A stretch of 46,058 nt of DNA. Source: Nitrospira sp. UBA2083. GTDB taxonomy: Bacteria; Nitrospirota; Nitrospiria; Nitrospirales; Nitrospiraceae. The stretch covers positions 36,964 through 83,021 of the forward strand of contig DCZN01000061.1 in NCBI GenBank assembly GCA_002331625.1, read 5' to 3'. Positions 7,861 to 15,849 of this stretch are shown one piece after another. The first letter of the stretch is position 1. The number at the start of each line of letters is the position of its first letter. Both the position numbers and the translations under genes were made by a program. Below the pieces are notes generated by a model, which did not search any database, was not told the DNA's origin, and saw only the letters and a program-made list of their open reading frames with translations.

Positions 7861-8262
7861 ATGACGATTGCCTTGAATCACACCATCGTGCCGGCGCGCG
7901 ACAAAGTCGAGTCGGCGAAGTTCTTCGCGAAGGTGTTCGGACTGTCGTTCGACAAAAGTGCAGTCGGATATTTCGCACCGGTGCGCGTCAATGAAACCCT
8001 CACGCTTGATTTTGACGATGATTATTCGATCAACGACCGGTTCGACGTCCATCACTATGCCTTTCATGTGAGTGACCAAGAGTTCGACGAGATTTTCACT
8101 CGGGTTCAAGAGATGGGAATTCCATTCGGCAGCGGACCACAGAATCTCGAAGACAAGCGGCTCAATGACTGGAACGGTGGCAGAGGCGTCTACTTCCGCG
8201 ATCCGAACGGACACATTCTCGAGTTACTGACCCGTGATTCAAACATGAAGGAGAGCCAATAA
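7861..8262 (+). CDS. VOC-family (glyoxalase/dioxygenase fold) protein
   Basis: 133 residues. LNHTIVPARDKVESAKFFAK opens the first beta-alpha-beta-beta-beta module, HHYAFHVSD begins the second, and YFRDPNGHILELLTR is the typical end motif with its metal-binding Glu. The metal set HxxE-like (H6 or H65 region and E in ILELL) is plausible for an Fe/Mn enzyme. VOC proteins include glyoxalases, extradiol dioxygenases and antibiotic-binding proteins; the reaction is not predictable here. GGGAGTAATCG precedes ATG 7861. Confidence 0.8.
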   Translation: MTIALNHTIVPARDKVESAKFFAKVFGLSFDKSAVGYFAPVRVNETLTLDFDDDYSINDRFDVHHYAFHVSDQEFDEIFTRVQEMGIPFGSGPQNLEDKRLNDWNGGRGVYFRDPNGHILELLTRDSNMKESQ

Positions 8263-8355
8263 ATGACTGTGCTGGTGACGGGCTTTCCACTTCGGGGTAC
8301 CGACGAAGTGAGGCGACTGAAGAAACTTGGTTGCAAGCACAGTGGAGCTGAATGA
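8263..8355 (+). pseudogene. Possible 30-codon remnant or leader ORF before the epimerase gene
   Basis: ATG 8263 follows the VOC stop directly, has a GGAGAG site before it, and reads MTVLVTGFPL then 20 polar residues, with its stop overlapping the ATG of the next gene. The start MTVLVTG is like the first strand of NAD-binding Rossmann proteins, so it may be a leftover of such a gene, or just a coupling ORF. Evidence is thin. Confidence 0.25.
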
Positions 8356-9275
8356 TGCGGATCTTCATTGCGGGAGCCACCGGAGTTATCGGCTGTCGAG
8401 TGATCCCACTCCTTCTATCTGCAGGTTATCGGGTCTCGGCTGTTGGGCGAACTTCCGAGAAGTGTGCCGCACTTGAGCGAATGGGCGCTGTGGCACGGCA
8501 GGTCGACCTCTTCGACGGCGACCGAGTCCGTCAAGTCGTAGTCGGCCATGATGTTGTGATTAATTTGGCCACACACATTCCTACTTTTTCTCGAATCTTT
8601 CTTCCCGGCGCTTGGCGCGAAAACGATCGCATCCGTCGGACTGTATCGGTCAATCTCGCTGAAGCGGCGAAAGCCGGCGGGGCCCGGCGGTTCATTCAGG
8701 AATCGTTCGCTCCGGTTTATCCCGACTGCGGCGATGGGTGGGTTGAGGAAAGCACCCCATTACAGCCGGTTCGATACAATCGGTCGATTCTCGATGCCGA
8801 AGCTGCGGTCGCGCGCTTCGTGGCTGGTGGAGGCACGGGTGTCATCTTACGCTTTGCGTTTTTCTACGGTGCGGACAGCGCTTTCACTCGTGACGCATTC
8901 CGGTACGTTCGGCGAGGGTGGGCGCCGGTGTTCGGATCGACTACTGCCTTCATGTCGTCCGTCTCGCATGATGATGCCGCCAGTGCGGTGATTGCAGCGC
9001 TGCAGGCCGGACCGGGTGTGTACAACGTTGTGGACGATGAGCCGGTTCGCCGCCGGAAATATGCAGGGTTATTGGCGTCGGCTCTTGATGTTGCTCCGCC
9101 GAAGTTTCCGCCTGCATTCCTTGCCAAGATCGTTGGTTCCTTGGGAGAGATGTTGGGGCGATCGATTCGGATCTCCAATCGCAAGCTCTGCATGGAGACT
9201 GGCTGGAAGCCGATGTATCCAAGCGTGCGCGAGGGTTGGCGAGCTGTCGCTGAGGAGCTTCGCCGCATGAAGTGA
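8352..9275 (+). CDS. NAD-dependent epimerase/dehydratase-like protein
   Basis: 307 residues. The dinucleotide loop IFIAGATGVIGCRVI starts at residue 4, NLATHIP marks the next strand, and an acidic DLFDGD motif lies between them. The catalytic YxxxK of extended short-chain dehydrogenases is not evident: the matching stretch is YNRSILDAE, with Tyr but no Lys at +4. The protein may therefore bind the cofactor without the usual catalysis. A C-terminal segment SNRKLCMETGWKPMYPSVREG is typical of sugar-epimerase-like paralogs. Two ATG codons (8352, 8355) are possible. The gene ends before a 342-bp stretch with no intact gene. Confidence 0.75.
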   Translation: MMRIFIAGATGVIGCRVIPLLLSAGYRVSAVGRTSEKCAALERMGAVARQVDLFDGDRVRQVVVGHDVVINLATHIPTFSRIFLPGAWRENDRIRRTVSVNLAEAAKAGGARRFIQESFAPVYPDCGDGWVEESTPLQPVRYNRSILDAEAAVARFVAGGGTGVILRFAFFYGADSAFTRDAFRYVRRGWAPVFGSTTAFMSSVSHDDAASAVIAALQAGPGVYNVVDDEPVRRRKYAGLLASALDVAPPKFPPAFLAKIVGSLGEMLGRSIRISNRKLCMETGWKPMYPSVREGWRAVAEELRRMK

Positions 9276-9345
9276 ATTGGAGCTACGGTGAAAGAATACA
9301 GTCCCGAACGGCATCGTCGCAGTGTCGATTTCTGATTGTTCGTTC

Positions 9346-9375
9346 GACTATACAGCAGAGGAACATGACAGGGGA
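9346..9375 (+). repeat. 30-bp direct repeat, copy 1
   Basis: GACTATACAGCAGAGGAACA continues through 9375 and recurs at 9447-9476 with a single C/T change. Both copies read DYTAEEHDRG in one frame and the change is synonymous (GAC/GAT), which suggests two eroded copies of a coding segment. Confidence 0.8.
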
Positions 9376-9413
9376 TTAAGCTGAATCGGGGTGGACATCG
9401 AGATATACCAACA

Positions 9414-9587
9414 ATGAAAGAGAAAGCCGTGCAAGTTCAACCCCTTGACTATACAGCAGAGGAACATGATAGGGGAGCGCTTGCCGCCCAAGTCACGATG
9501 CCGTTGCTTCAGCGCCGGTTGGAAAGATTTGGAAACAGGCTCTCGATGCCAAGCACACCGCTCTCGCAGATATTTATGAGGAAGTAG
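9414..9587 (+). pseudogene. Possible decayed small gene, frameshifted
   Basis: ATG 9414 opens 57 codons (MKEKAVQVQPLDYTAEEHD and so on) containing repeat copy 2. After the TTT at 9528-9530 the original frame gives a poor composition, while the frame reached by adding one T reads WKQALDAKHTALADIYEEVE, an amphipathic, charged, coding-like stretch running into the next gene's start. This looks like one gene broken by a 1-nt loss. I recognise no family. The rest of 9276-9617 holds only the two repeats. Confidence 0.3.
9447..9476 (+). repeat. 30-bp direct repeat, copy 2
   Basis: Second copy of the unit at 9346, 101 bp downstream, 29 of 30 bases identical. It lies within the possible decayed gene starting at 9414. 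Confidence 0.8.
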
Positions 9588-9617
9588 AACGAATCGACGA
9601 GTCGATAGGAGGACACG

Positions 9618-10106
9618 ATGCCCAACATCCCAAAGATCACTCCCTTCTTATGGTTCGATGATCAAGCTGAAGAGGCGGCGAAGTTCTATGCCTCCATCTT
9701 TAAACGATCCAAGATCGGAAAGATGACTCGTTATGGCAACGCTGGGCCCAGACCAGCAGGAACTGTCATGACGGTTCCCTTTAGGCTTGATGGGCAAGCA
9801 TTCATTGCGCTGAACGGTGGCCCCCAGTTCACATTCACTGAAGCCGTTTCGTTCGTGGTGAACTGCGAGACGCAGGAAGAAATCGATTACTTCTGGGAGA
9901 AGCTGTCCGCCGGAGGAGAAGAAGTTCAATGCGGCTGGCTGAAGGATAAGTATGGCCTCTCTTGGCAGATCGTGCCCACGGCGCTCAGCAAGATGCTCCA
10001 GGATAGAGACCCAGCAAAAGCGAATCGAGTCATGAGTGCCATGCTTCAGATGGTCAAAATCGACATTAACCGTCTAAAGCAAGCCTATAAAAGGAGAGAG
10101 GCATGA
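9618..10106 (+). CDS. PhnB-like VOC-family protein
   Basis: 162 residues. [22 protein letters not shown] is the hallmark opening of the PhnB / 3-demethylubiquinone methyltransferase-like group of the VOC fold; [21 protein letters not shown] and [20 protein letters not shown] follow, then the closing [13 protein letters not shown]. Despite the old group name these proteins are not methyltransferases; their ligand is usually unknown. GGAGG lies 6 nt before ATG 9618. The stop overlaps the start of the BNR-repeat gene (ATGA), so the two are probably co-translated. Confidence 0.85.
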   Translation: MPNIPKITPFLWFDDQAEEAAKFYASIFKRSKIGKMTRYGNAGPRPAGTVMTVPFRLDGQAFIALNGGPQFTFTEAVSFVVNCETQEEIDYFWEKLSAGGEEVQCGWLKDKYGLSWQIVPTALSKMLQDRDPAKANRVMSAMLQMVKIDINRLKQAYKRREA

Positions 10107-11284
10107 ACAAGGTACGACTCCTGATTGGAACGAAAAAAGGTGCTTTTATTCTGACGGCTGACGGCGCACGCAAGCAATGGGACGTGAGCGGGCCGCACTT
10201 CGGCGGGTGGGAGATTTATCACTTGAAGGGTTCACCGGTGGATCAGAATCGCATCTACGTCTCGCAGACCAGCAGTTGGTTCGGACAAGTGATTCAGCGC
10301 TCCGACGACGGGGGCAAGACCTGGAGTACACCGGGTGAAGGTTGGCCGGAAGAAACATCCGACGGCGCGCCACAAGGTGAGAGCAATAAGTTCGTCTATG
10401 ACACGTCTTCCGAAACCGGAGCACCTCTGACAACCCATCAATGGTACGACGGCTCGCAGCGTCCTTGGGAGTTCAAGCGCATCTGGCATCTGGAACCATC
10501 GTTGACCGATCCGGATACGGTCTATGCTGGAGCCGAGGAAGCTGCGTTGTTCCGCTCGACCGACGGTGGACAGACCTGGCATGAGTTGGCCGGGCTGCGT
10601 ACGGCAAAAGGCCATCTCTGGCAGCCGGGCGCCGGGGGAATGTGCCTGCATACCATTCTCCTAGACAAGAGCCATCTCGATCGAATCTTCGTGGCAATTT
10701 CGGCCGCCGGTACGTTTCGGAGCGATGACGCGGGCAAGACGTGGCGACCGACCAACAAAGGTCTGATGTCGAAGTACGAACTGCCTGATCCGGAAGCCGA
10801 GGTCGGGCACTGTGTCCACAACATCGCCATGCATTCGTCGCGCCCGAACGTGCTGTTCATGCAGAAGCACTGGGACGTTCTACGCAGTGACGATACCGGC
10901 GAGTCCTGGCAGGAGATCAGCGGCAACTTGCCGAGCGACTTTGGCTTTCCAATCGCAGTGCATGCCCACGAACCAAACACGATCTATGTCGTGCCGATCA
11001 AGAGTGATTCCGAACATTACCCACCGGAGGGCAAACTCCGTGTGTACCGTAGTCGGGCCGGTGGTCATGAATGGGAACCGTTAACGAAAGGTCTGCCGCA
11101 AGAGAACTGTTACGTGAATATCCTGCGTGATGCGATGGCGGTCGATCAGCTCGACCCCTGCGGAATCTATTTCGGGACGACCGGAGGACAGGTCTACGGA
11201 TCAGCCAACGGCGGAAAAAGTTGGAAACCAATTGTGCATGATCTTCCGGCCGTGTTGTCGGTGGAAGTGCAGACGTTCACCTAA
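10103..11284 (+). CDS. BNR-repeat (sialidase/VPS10-type) beta-propeller protein
   Basis: 393 residues with several Asp-box repeats of the form S-x-D-x-G-x-x-[10 protein letters not shown] near 72, RSTDGGQTW near 151, RSDDAGKTW near 207, RSDDTGESW near 262, and a weaker GSANGGKSW near 370. This predicts a beta-propeller. It has no signal peptide, so it should be cytosolic, unlike most sialidases, and the catalytic Arg triad and Tyr cannot be assigned. It is followed 69 bp later by a MoaD/ThiS-like gene, a pairing that suggests a joint but unknown role. Its start overlaps the preceding VOC gene. Confidence 0.8.
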   Translation: MNKVRLLIGTKKGAFILTADGARKQWDVSGPHFGGWEIYHLKGSPVDQNRIYVSQTSSWFGQVIQRSDDGGKTWSTPGEGWPEETSDGAPQGESNKFVYDTSSETGAPLTTHQWYDGSQRPWEFKRIWHLEPSLTDPDTVYAGAEEAALFRSTDGGQTWHELAGLRTAKGHLWQPGAGGMCLHTILLDKSHLDRIFVAISAAGTFRSDDAGKTWRPTNKGLMSKYELPDPEAEVGHCVHNIAMHSSRPNVLFMQKHWDVLRSDDTGESWQEISGNLPSDFGFPIAVHAHEPNTIYVVPIKSDSEHYPPEGKLRVYRSRAGGHEWEPLTKGLPQENCYVNILRDAMAVDQLDPCGIYFGTTGGQVYGSANGGKSWKPIVHDLPAVLSVEVQTFT

Positions 11285-11285
11285 A

Positions 11286-11315
11286 GTGCTGAGTGTTGAG
11301 GACTGAGTGCTGAGT
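11286..11315 (+). repeat. Short direct repeat between the BNR and MoaD-like genes
   Basis: GTGCTGAGT occurs at 11286-11294 and again at 11307-11315, with related GTTGAG and ACTGAGT units between. It is a short, low-complexity tract of unknown role. Confidence 0.5.
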
Positions 11316-11353
11316 AGTAAAACAATCATTCTTCAGCAACGACGAGTTACGAA

Positions 11354-11650
11354 ATGATTCGAGTCGTCTTGCCGCAACATTTACGGACTCTCGCGCGAGT
11401 CACCGGCGAGGTGACGCTGGAGATCACTAGGCCAGTCACGCAGCGATCGGTGCTCGACGCACTAGAGGCACGCTATCCGATGCTGCGAGGGACGATTCGC
11501 GATCATATCACACTGAAGCGAAGGCCCTTCATCCGATTCTTCGCCTGTGAGGAAGATCTGTCGCATGCATCACCGGATGTTCCATTGCCTGATGAGGTTG
11601 CAACGGGGGCTGAGCCGTTTCTCATCGTGGGAGCTATGGCTGGAGGGTAG
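11354..11650 (+). CDS. MoaD/ThiS-family (ubiquitin-fold) sulfur carrier-like protein
   Basis: 98 residues. The beta-grasp pattern is clear: [27 protein letters not shown], a middle strand [10 protein letters not shown], and a C-terminus ending in AMAGG. The terminal Gly-Gly is needed for adenylation and thiocarboxylation by an E1-like enzyme in the MoaD/ThiS pathways. No MoeB/ThiF or MoaE gene is near, so the activating partner must be elsewhere or the protein works as a modifier. It follows the BNR-repeat gene; ATG 11354 has no strong Shine-Dalgarno sequence. Confidence 0.8.
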   Translation: MIRVVLPQHLRTLARVTGEVTLEITRPVTQRSVLDALEARYPMLRGTIRDHITLKRRPFIRFFACEEDLSHASPDVPLPDEVATGAEPFLIVGAMAGG

Positions 11651-11722
11651 CTAGTGAGTTCAGAGTCGCTTTGGTCTGGTTCACGCTCACGTAAGTGAGG
11701 AAACTGAGAAAGGAGATACCTT

Positions 11723-12175
11723 ATGCGATTCATGGTGATCGTGAAAGCCACAAAGGAGTCGGAGGCTGGGGTGATGCCGAGCACACAGCTCTTGGCCGAC
11801 ATGGGCAAGTTCAATGAAGCACTCGTGAACGCCGGCATCATGCTGGCCGGAGAAGGACTGCAACCCAGTTCAAAAGGCGCGCGCGTGAGATTTTCAGGAT
11901 CGAAACGAACTGTAACCGACGGTCCTTTCCCCGAAACGAAGGAGCTGGTTGCCGGCTACTGGCTTTGGCAGTGCAAGTCGAAAGAAGAAGCAATTGAATG
12001 GGCGCAGCGATGTCCCAATCCAGCGGGCGATGGAAAAGAAAGTGAACTTGAAATCCGTCAAGTGTTCGAGGCTGACGACTTCGGGGCGGAATTCACGCCT
12101 GAGTTGAGAGAACAGGAAGAACGAATGAGAGAGCAAGAAGAGCGAATTCTGGCGCAGGCAGCTAAGAAGAAATAG
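11723..12175 (+). CDS. YCII-related (DGPF) protein with charged C-terminal tail
   Basis: 150 residues. MRFMVIVKATKESE starts the dimeric ferredoxin-like fold of the YCII family; VTDGPFPETKELVAGYWLW is the DGPF motif, and EIRQVFEADDFG ends the domain at about 122. The last 30 residues (ELREQEERMREQEERILA) form a strongly charged helix or coiled coil, an addition often seen in this subgroup. The reaction is unknown. GAAAGGAGAT precedes ATG 11723. The next gene starts 13 nt downstream, so they form an operon with the SRPBCC protein. Confidence 0.85.
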   Translation: MRFMVIVKATKESEAGVMPSTQLLADMGKFNEALVNAGIMLAGEGLQPSSKGARVRFSGSKRTVTDGPFPETKELVAGYWLWQCKSKEEAIEWAQRCPNPAGDGKESELEIRQVFEADDFGAEFTPELREQEERMREQEERILAQAAKKK

Positions 12176-12188
12176 AAGGAGGGAGACC

Positions 12189-12716
12189 ATGCTGACAACC
12201 ATTATGATGGTAATTGGTGCAGCGATTGCGGCATTGCTCGGTTATGCCGCGACCAAGCCCAACACATTCCGTGTCCAGAGGTCGGCCTCAATCAACGCGC
12301 CCCCGGACAAGGTTTTTACGTTCATCAATGATCTCCACGCCTGGGCATCCTGGTCTCCCTGGGAGAAGAAAGACCGTGCGATGAAGAAAACCCACAGTGG
12401 CTCGCCGCAGGGCAAAGGGGCGATTCTCGAATGGGACGGCAACAAAGACGTGGGCACGGGACGTATGGAAGTGCTCGACTCGACTCCGGCTTCAAAAGTG
12501 CTGATCCAATTGGATTTTCTCAAACCGTTCGAAGCGCACAACACGGCCGAGTTTACCTTGACTCCCAAGGCCGGGGCTACGGAGCTCACGTGGGCGATGT
12601 ACGGTCCGCAGCCCTACATGATGAAGATCATGGGGTTCTTTTGCGACCCCGACAAGATGGTCGGCAAGGATTTTGAGGCGGGATTAACCGGCCTTAAGGC
12701 TGTTGCTGAACAATGA
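12189..12716 (+). CDS. Membrane-anchored SRPBCC (polyketide cyclase-like) protein
   Basis: 175 residues. Residues 1-22 (LTTIMMVIGAAIAALLGYA) form one hydrophobic helix, likely an N-terminal membrane anchor. The rest has the SRPBCC pattern: RSASINAPPDKVFTFINDLH, WASWSPWEKKD, and ending GKDFEAGLTGLKAVAE. Such domains hold hydrophobic ligands in a deep pocket. AAGGAGGG precedes ATG 12189. It follows the YCII gene by 13 nt. Confidence 0.85.
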   Translation: MLTTIMMVIGAAIAALLGYAATKPNTFRVQRSASINAPPDKVFTFINDLHAWASWSPWEKKDRAMKKTHSGSPQGKGAILEWDGNKDVGTGRMEVLDSTPASKVLIQLDFLKPFEAHNTAEFTLTPKAGATELTWAMYGPQPYMMKIMGFFCDPDKMVGKDFEAGLTGLKAVAEQ

Positions 12717-12729
12717 AAGGGGAACGTCC

Positions 12730-12800
12730 ATGAAAATAAAGTGGTGATGTTTGAGATCCCGTATTCGGATGCTAACAAGGCCAAACTGGGCCGTCTTTGA
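12730..12800 (+). pseudogene. N-terminal VOC-family gene remnant with frameshift
   Basis: ATG 12730 reads MKIKW and stops. Two bases on, another frame reads MFEIPYSDANKAK (from 12747) and stops at 12800. Joined, they give the typical first strand and helix of a VOC protein (IP-x-D-x-x-x-AK). The rest of the gene is missing. Confidence 0.5.
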
Positions 12801-12844
12801 TATTTTCTCAGATTTGCAGTCTGATCAGGATTAGGTTCAAGCGG

Positions 12845-13219
12845 ATGAATGAAATGAAAGTGACGCGTATCGTTGCGAACGTCAAGGTGTCTGATCCAAC
12901 CACTGCCAAAGAATTTTATCACGGGGCCCTTGGCTTGAAAGTGCTCATGGACATGGGGTGGATAACCACATACGGCTCGCAGGAAACGATGACTCTTCAG
13001 GTTAGTTTCATGACCGAGGGGGGCTCAGGCACTGAGGTGCCAGACCTATCAATCGAGGTTGATGACCTGGACGCAGTGCTCGCTCGGGTGAAGAAGGCGA
13101 AGATTCGAATCGAATACGGTCCGACAATCGAACCATGGGGTGTGCGTCGATTCTTCGTGCGCGATCCCTTCGGCAAGCTGATCAATATCTTGGTACATGA
13201 ACGCGGAAGTCATAGCTGA
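12845..13219 (+). CDS. VOC-family protein
   Basis: 124 residues. VTRIVANVKVSDPTTAKEFY opens the VOC fold, LSIEVDDLDAVLARVKKA begins the second half and VRRFFVRDPFGKLINILVH is the end motif. In place of the usual metal-binding Glu near the end there is Asn (LINIL), and the first strand lacks His, so this copy may bind ligand without a metal. The start at 12845 is the likelier of two ATG codons (12845, 12854); neither has a strong ribosome site. It follows the remnant of another VOC gene. Confidence 0.75.
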   Translation: MNEMKVTRIVANVKVSDPTTAKEFYHGALGLKVLMDMGWITTYGSQETMTLQVSFMTEGGSGTEVPDLSIEVDDLDAVLARVKKAKIRIEYGPTIEPWGVRRFFVRDPFGKLINILVHERGSHS

Positions 13220-13298
13220 TGTGCCTCTAGCTAAAGATTGCATTCGGTGTCTTCAAACATGCATCGACGCTGGTCGAGAAATAGGCAGGAGTATGGAT

Positions 13299-13493
13299 AT
13301 GCATTCCGTCGATGGAATTGTCTTGCCTGTGCCGAAGAAAAACCTGAACGCCCATGTAGAGATGGCCCAAAAGGCCGGGAGGATGTGGCAGGAACATGGC
13401 GCGCGCGAATATCGCGAATGTGTCGGCGACGATCTCAAGGTGAAGATGGGCATGACGTTCCCCCGCCTGGCCAAACTCAAACAGGGCCGGTAG
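13299..13493 (+). pseudogene. Truncated DUF1428-family gene
   Basis: 64 residues from ATG 13299 (AGGAG at 13287-13291). VDGIVLPVPKKNL, WQEHGAREYRECVGDD and FPRLAKLK match DUF1428, whose members are about 115 residues long and have a dimeric ferredoxin-like fold. The stop at 13491 removes about the last 45 residues, including the closing strand. An in-frame upstream ATG at 13197 would add residues unlike the family. Likely nonfunctional. Confidence 0.6.
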
Positions 13494-13572
13494 CGGTCAC
13501 CGCATAGCGAAAGAAGCGCAAGCCGGAGACTGAAATGGCTAATCACAAGCCGGCATGATTTGGAGGTGTAAG

Positions 13573-14031
13573 ATGGCTGAAATTATGCATCGCGTAGGTA
13601 TTAAGGCTGGTCCCGACAAAGTGTATTGGGCCCTCTCGACAATCGAGGGACTTGCCGCTTGGTGGACGGTGGACACCAGCGGTGTCGCTGACATTGGGAA
13701 AACCATTGATTTTCAATTCCGTGATCCCAGTGGGAAGACCATAGGTGGATTCGTCATGGAAGTATTGAAACAAGAGCCGTTCAAGAGGGTGCAATGGAAA
13801 TGCGTCGAGGGACCCGAAGAATGGATTCGGACGGACATCACCTTTGATCTGAAGCATGAGAACGACTTCACGATCGTGCTGTTCGGGCACCGCAACTGGA
13901 AGGACTCCGGCGAGTTTACCGCTCACTGTAGTACGAAGTGGGCAGTGTTTTTGATGAGTCTCAAGGAATTCATAGAAACCGGGAGGGGCAGACCTGCTCC
14001 GAGAGATATCAAAATCGATAACTGGAATTAG
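13573..14031 (+). CDS. SRPBCC-family protein, paralog A
   Basis: 152 residues. AEIMHRVGIKAGPDKVYWAL and WWTVDTSG start the AHSA1/START-like fold; FTIVLFGHRNW, FTAHCSTKWAVFL and the end PAPRDIKIDNWN follow. By hand count 97 of 152 residues are identical to the gene at 15330, with no gaps, so the two are tandem duplicates. The domain binds hydrophobic ligands or, in AHSA1, Hsp90; no role is known here. GGAGG at 13562-13566, 6 nt before ATG 13573, sets the start. Confidence 0.85.
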   Translation: MAEIMHRVGIKAGPDKVYWALSTIEGLAAWWTVDTSGVADIGKTIDFQFRDPSGKTIGGFVMEVLKQEPFKRVQWKCVEGPEEWIRTDITFDLKHENDFTIVLFGHRNWKDSGEFTAHCSTKWAVFLMSLKEFIETGRGRPAPRDIKIDNWN

Positions 14032-14132
14032 CTCGAACGAGTGCTACCCCCTGATAGGGCTTCGTGTGGGAGAGGGCGACGAACCTTGCGAACATCGAGA
14101 GGGTAACAATGGAATAGAAAGGAGAATAATTC

Positions 14133-14320
14133 ATGGGCAACCACAACTTCACTACCTCCTTTCTAGTAGACCAATCTCCCGAAGAAGTCTTTGACGCCAT
14201 CAACAACGTCCGTGGATAGTGGCAGAAGAAATCAACGGTCGTACTCACTGAATGAGTACCGCCGCCACGACGAGTACGACAAGCGCTAAAAATTCGAACC
14301 GGATGGAGGAGCAATAATTG
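14133..14320 (+). pseudogene. AHSA1-type SRPBCC remnant with early stop
   Basis: ATG 14133, with GGAG 8 nt upstream, reads MGNHNFTTSFLVDQSPEEV and then FDAINNVRG before TAG at 14217. In relatives the next residues are WW(S)EEI; here the first Trp codon is a stop, and one base further EEINGRT can be read in another frame. A further broken stretch with EYRRHDEYDK lies near 14250. So the gene has a nonsense change and at least one frameshift. It fills most of the 317-bp gap before the DUF899 gene. Confidence 0.65.
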
Positions 14321-14348
14321 ATTTAAATTACTGACCCATGGAGACGGA

Positions 14349-15137
14349 ATGATGACAAACACCATGAGAAATGAAATTGGAGTACCTGCAGTGGTCGATC
14401 GGAGCATCTTCCAGGCCGAACTGGACAAATTGAGGGTTCGAGAGAAAGCTCACACGCGAGAAGGTGACGCGATTGCAGCCGCCCGCCGACGGTTGCCTAT
14501 GGTTGAGGTGGACCCCACCATCACGCTGATTGGCCCGCACGGCTCGGCGACGCTTATCGAGGTGTTCGAGGGCCGTCGACAGCTGATCGCGTATTACTTC
14601 ATGTGGCACACCGACCACCCGGCGGCGGAGCAGTGCGAGGGTTGCACATGGGTCACAACCCAGGTCATGGAGCTCTCTTATCTTCACTCTCGCAACATCA
14701 CCTATGCGGTTTTCTGTCAGGGCCCCTACGACGAGAGTGCCCGCTACCGTGACTTCATGGATTGGAAGATACCTTGGTACTCAGTGCGGGGCTCCTCCCT
14801 CGATGCCCTGCTTACCGGGCGCCGGGCGAACACGATGTACCTGGTGTGTTATCTACGGCAGGGCGATAAGGTGTTCGAAACCTACTGGACTACCCGTCGC
14901 GGCGTAGAGGCAATGGACTACTGCTATACGCTCATGGACCTTACGGTGTATGGACGTCAGGAGCCGTGGGAGGACTCGCCCCCTGGCTGGCCACAACAGT
15001 GCACCTACACGCGGACTAGCAGCGGCTCGCCTACTTGGCAACCAGTATGGCCGGGAGGACGTCCCATCGCCCAGTGGACACGCCTCGAAGCCGGACGCTC
15101 CGACAACCTCGGTGCCACCCAACCCGAGAGCAGCTAG
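14349..15137 (+). CDS. DUF899 thioredoxin-like protein
   Basis: 262 residues. LDKLRVREKAHTREGDAIAA and RRRLPMVEVDP open the DUF899 family; LIAYYFMWHT, CEGCTWVTTQVMELSYL and ITYAVFCQGPYDES give the thioredoxin-like core with a CxxC pair (QCEGC) where a redox centre may sit. YDYC-like and PWEDSPPGWPQ mark the end of the domain, and the C-terminal 45 residues end with RPIAQWTRLEAGRSDNLG. No activity is known for the family. Starts at 14349 or 14352 are both possible, with GGAG at 14340-14343. A second, broken DUF899 gene follows immediately. Confidence 0.85.
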   Translation: MMTNTMRNEIGVPAVVDRSIFQAELDKLRVREKAHTREGDAIAAARRRLPMVEVDPTITLIGPHGSATLIEVFEGRRQLIAYYFMWHTDHPAAEQCEGCTWVTTQVMELSYLHSRNITYAVFCQGPYDESARYRDFMDWKIPWYSVRGSSLDALLTGRRANTMYLVCYLRQGDKVFETYWTTRRGVEAMDYCYTLMDLTVYGRQEPWEDSPPGWPQQCTYTRTSSGSPTWQPVWPGGRPIAQWTRLEAGRSDNLGATQPESS

Positions 15138-15156
15138 GAGAAAGAAGGTGACAAGG

Positions 15157-15287
15157 ATGGAGAGCTTGCCCGGGATGATGTCGAGAGAGGAGAGGCTGGT
15201 AGCTCGGCTCGAGCTGCTCAAGAGAAGGAGCTCACGCGGGTCAACGACGAACCGGCGCGAGACCGGCACCATCCTTGGGAAAAGTAG
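15157..15287 (+). pseudogene. Frameshifted N-terminal DUF899 copy
   Basis: From ATG 15157 the reading MSREERLVARLELL matches the DUF899 start (SREEWLAARLALL). Then a one-base shift is needed to continue as QEKELTRVNDEPARDRHH to TAG at 15287; in the family this is the highly conserved EKELTR segment. The remainder of the gene is gone. It belongs to a different subgroup from the intact neighbour, so it is not a copy of that gene. Confidence 0.65.
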
Positions 15288-15329
15288 GCATAAGGAGAGA
15301 ATATTCATCAAAGCTGAATGGAGGAACAA

Positions 15330-15788
15330 ATGGCAGACATCATTCATAGAGTGGGGATCAAGGCACCCATTTCGAAAGTGTACGCGGCGTTATCGACAGT
15401 CGAGGGCATCGCCGGTTGGTGGACCAAGGAGACGTCCGGCTCATCCAAAATTGGAGGAACGATCGGAGTTCGTTTCCTTTCTCCAGATGGGAAAGAAATC
15501 GGCAGCATGAATATGGAAGTCATCGCGCTCGATCCCAACAAGAAGGTGCAGTGGCACTTTACTGCCGGACCGAATGAGTGGATAGGAACCGACGTGATCT
15601 TCAACTTATCCCAGGAAGGGGATTACACCATCGTGCTCTTCGGTCACAAGAACTGGCGCGAGGCAAACGAGTTCACCGCCCACTGCAGCACGAAGTGGGC
15701 CACGTTCTTGTTGAGTCTTAAGGAACTCATCGAAACCGGGAAGGGTAAACCTGCTCCGAGAGACGTCAAAATCGATAACTGGAATTGA
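15330..15788 (+). CDS. SRPBCC-family protein, paralog B
   Basis: 152 residues, a gapless homolog of the gene at 13573. ADIIHRVGIKAPISKVYAAL, WWTKETSG, YTIVLFGHKNW, FTAHCSTKW and PAPRDVKIDNWN are shared. The 3' ends of both genes are nearly identical at the DNA level (CAAAATCGATAACTGGAATT), consistent with a tandem duplication around the AHSA1/DUF899 genes. GGAGG at 15320-15324 lies 5 nt before ATG 15330; an upstream ATG (15318) lacks such support. Ligand unknown. Confidence 0.85.
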   Translation: MADIIHRVGIKAPISKVYAALSTVEGIAGWWTKETSGSSKIGGTIGVRFLSPDGKEIGSMNMEVIALDPNKKVQWHFTAGPNEWIGTDVIFNLSQEGDYTIVLFGHKNWREANEFTAHCSTKWATFLLSLKELIETGKGKPAPRDVKIDNWN

Positions 15789-15849
15789 CTCTAGGTAAGG
15801 GAGGGGAAGGATCCAGCAACCATTTGATGGCCCTAAGCGGAGAGGGAAT

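Noticed and set aside
8263..8355. A separate functional microprotein gene before the epimerase
   Set aside because: Although it has a ribosome site, the 30 residues show no conserved feature apart from MTVLVTG, so it is listed only as a possible remnant.
14950..15510. A 186-codon open frame across the DUF899 and SRPBCC genes
   Set aside because: It only contains a short real piece, the N-terminus of the frameshifted DUF899 copy; the rest is a shadow of two genes.
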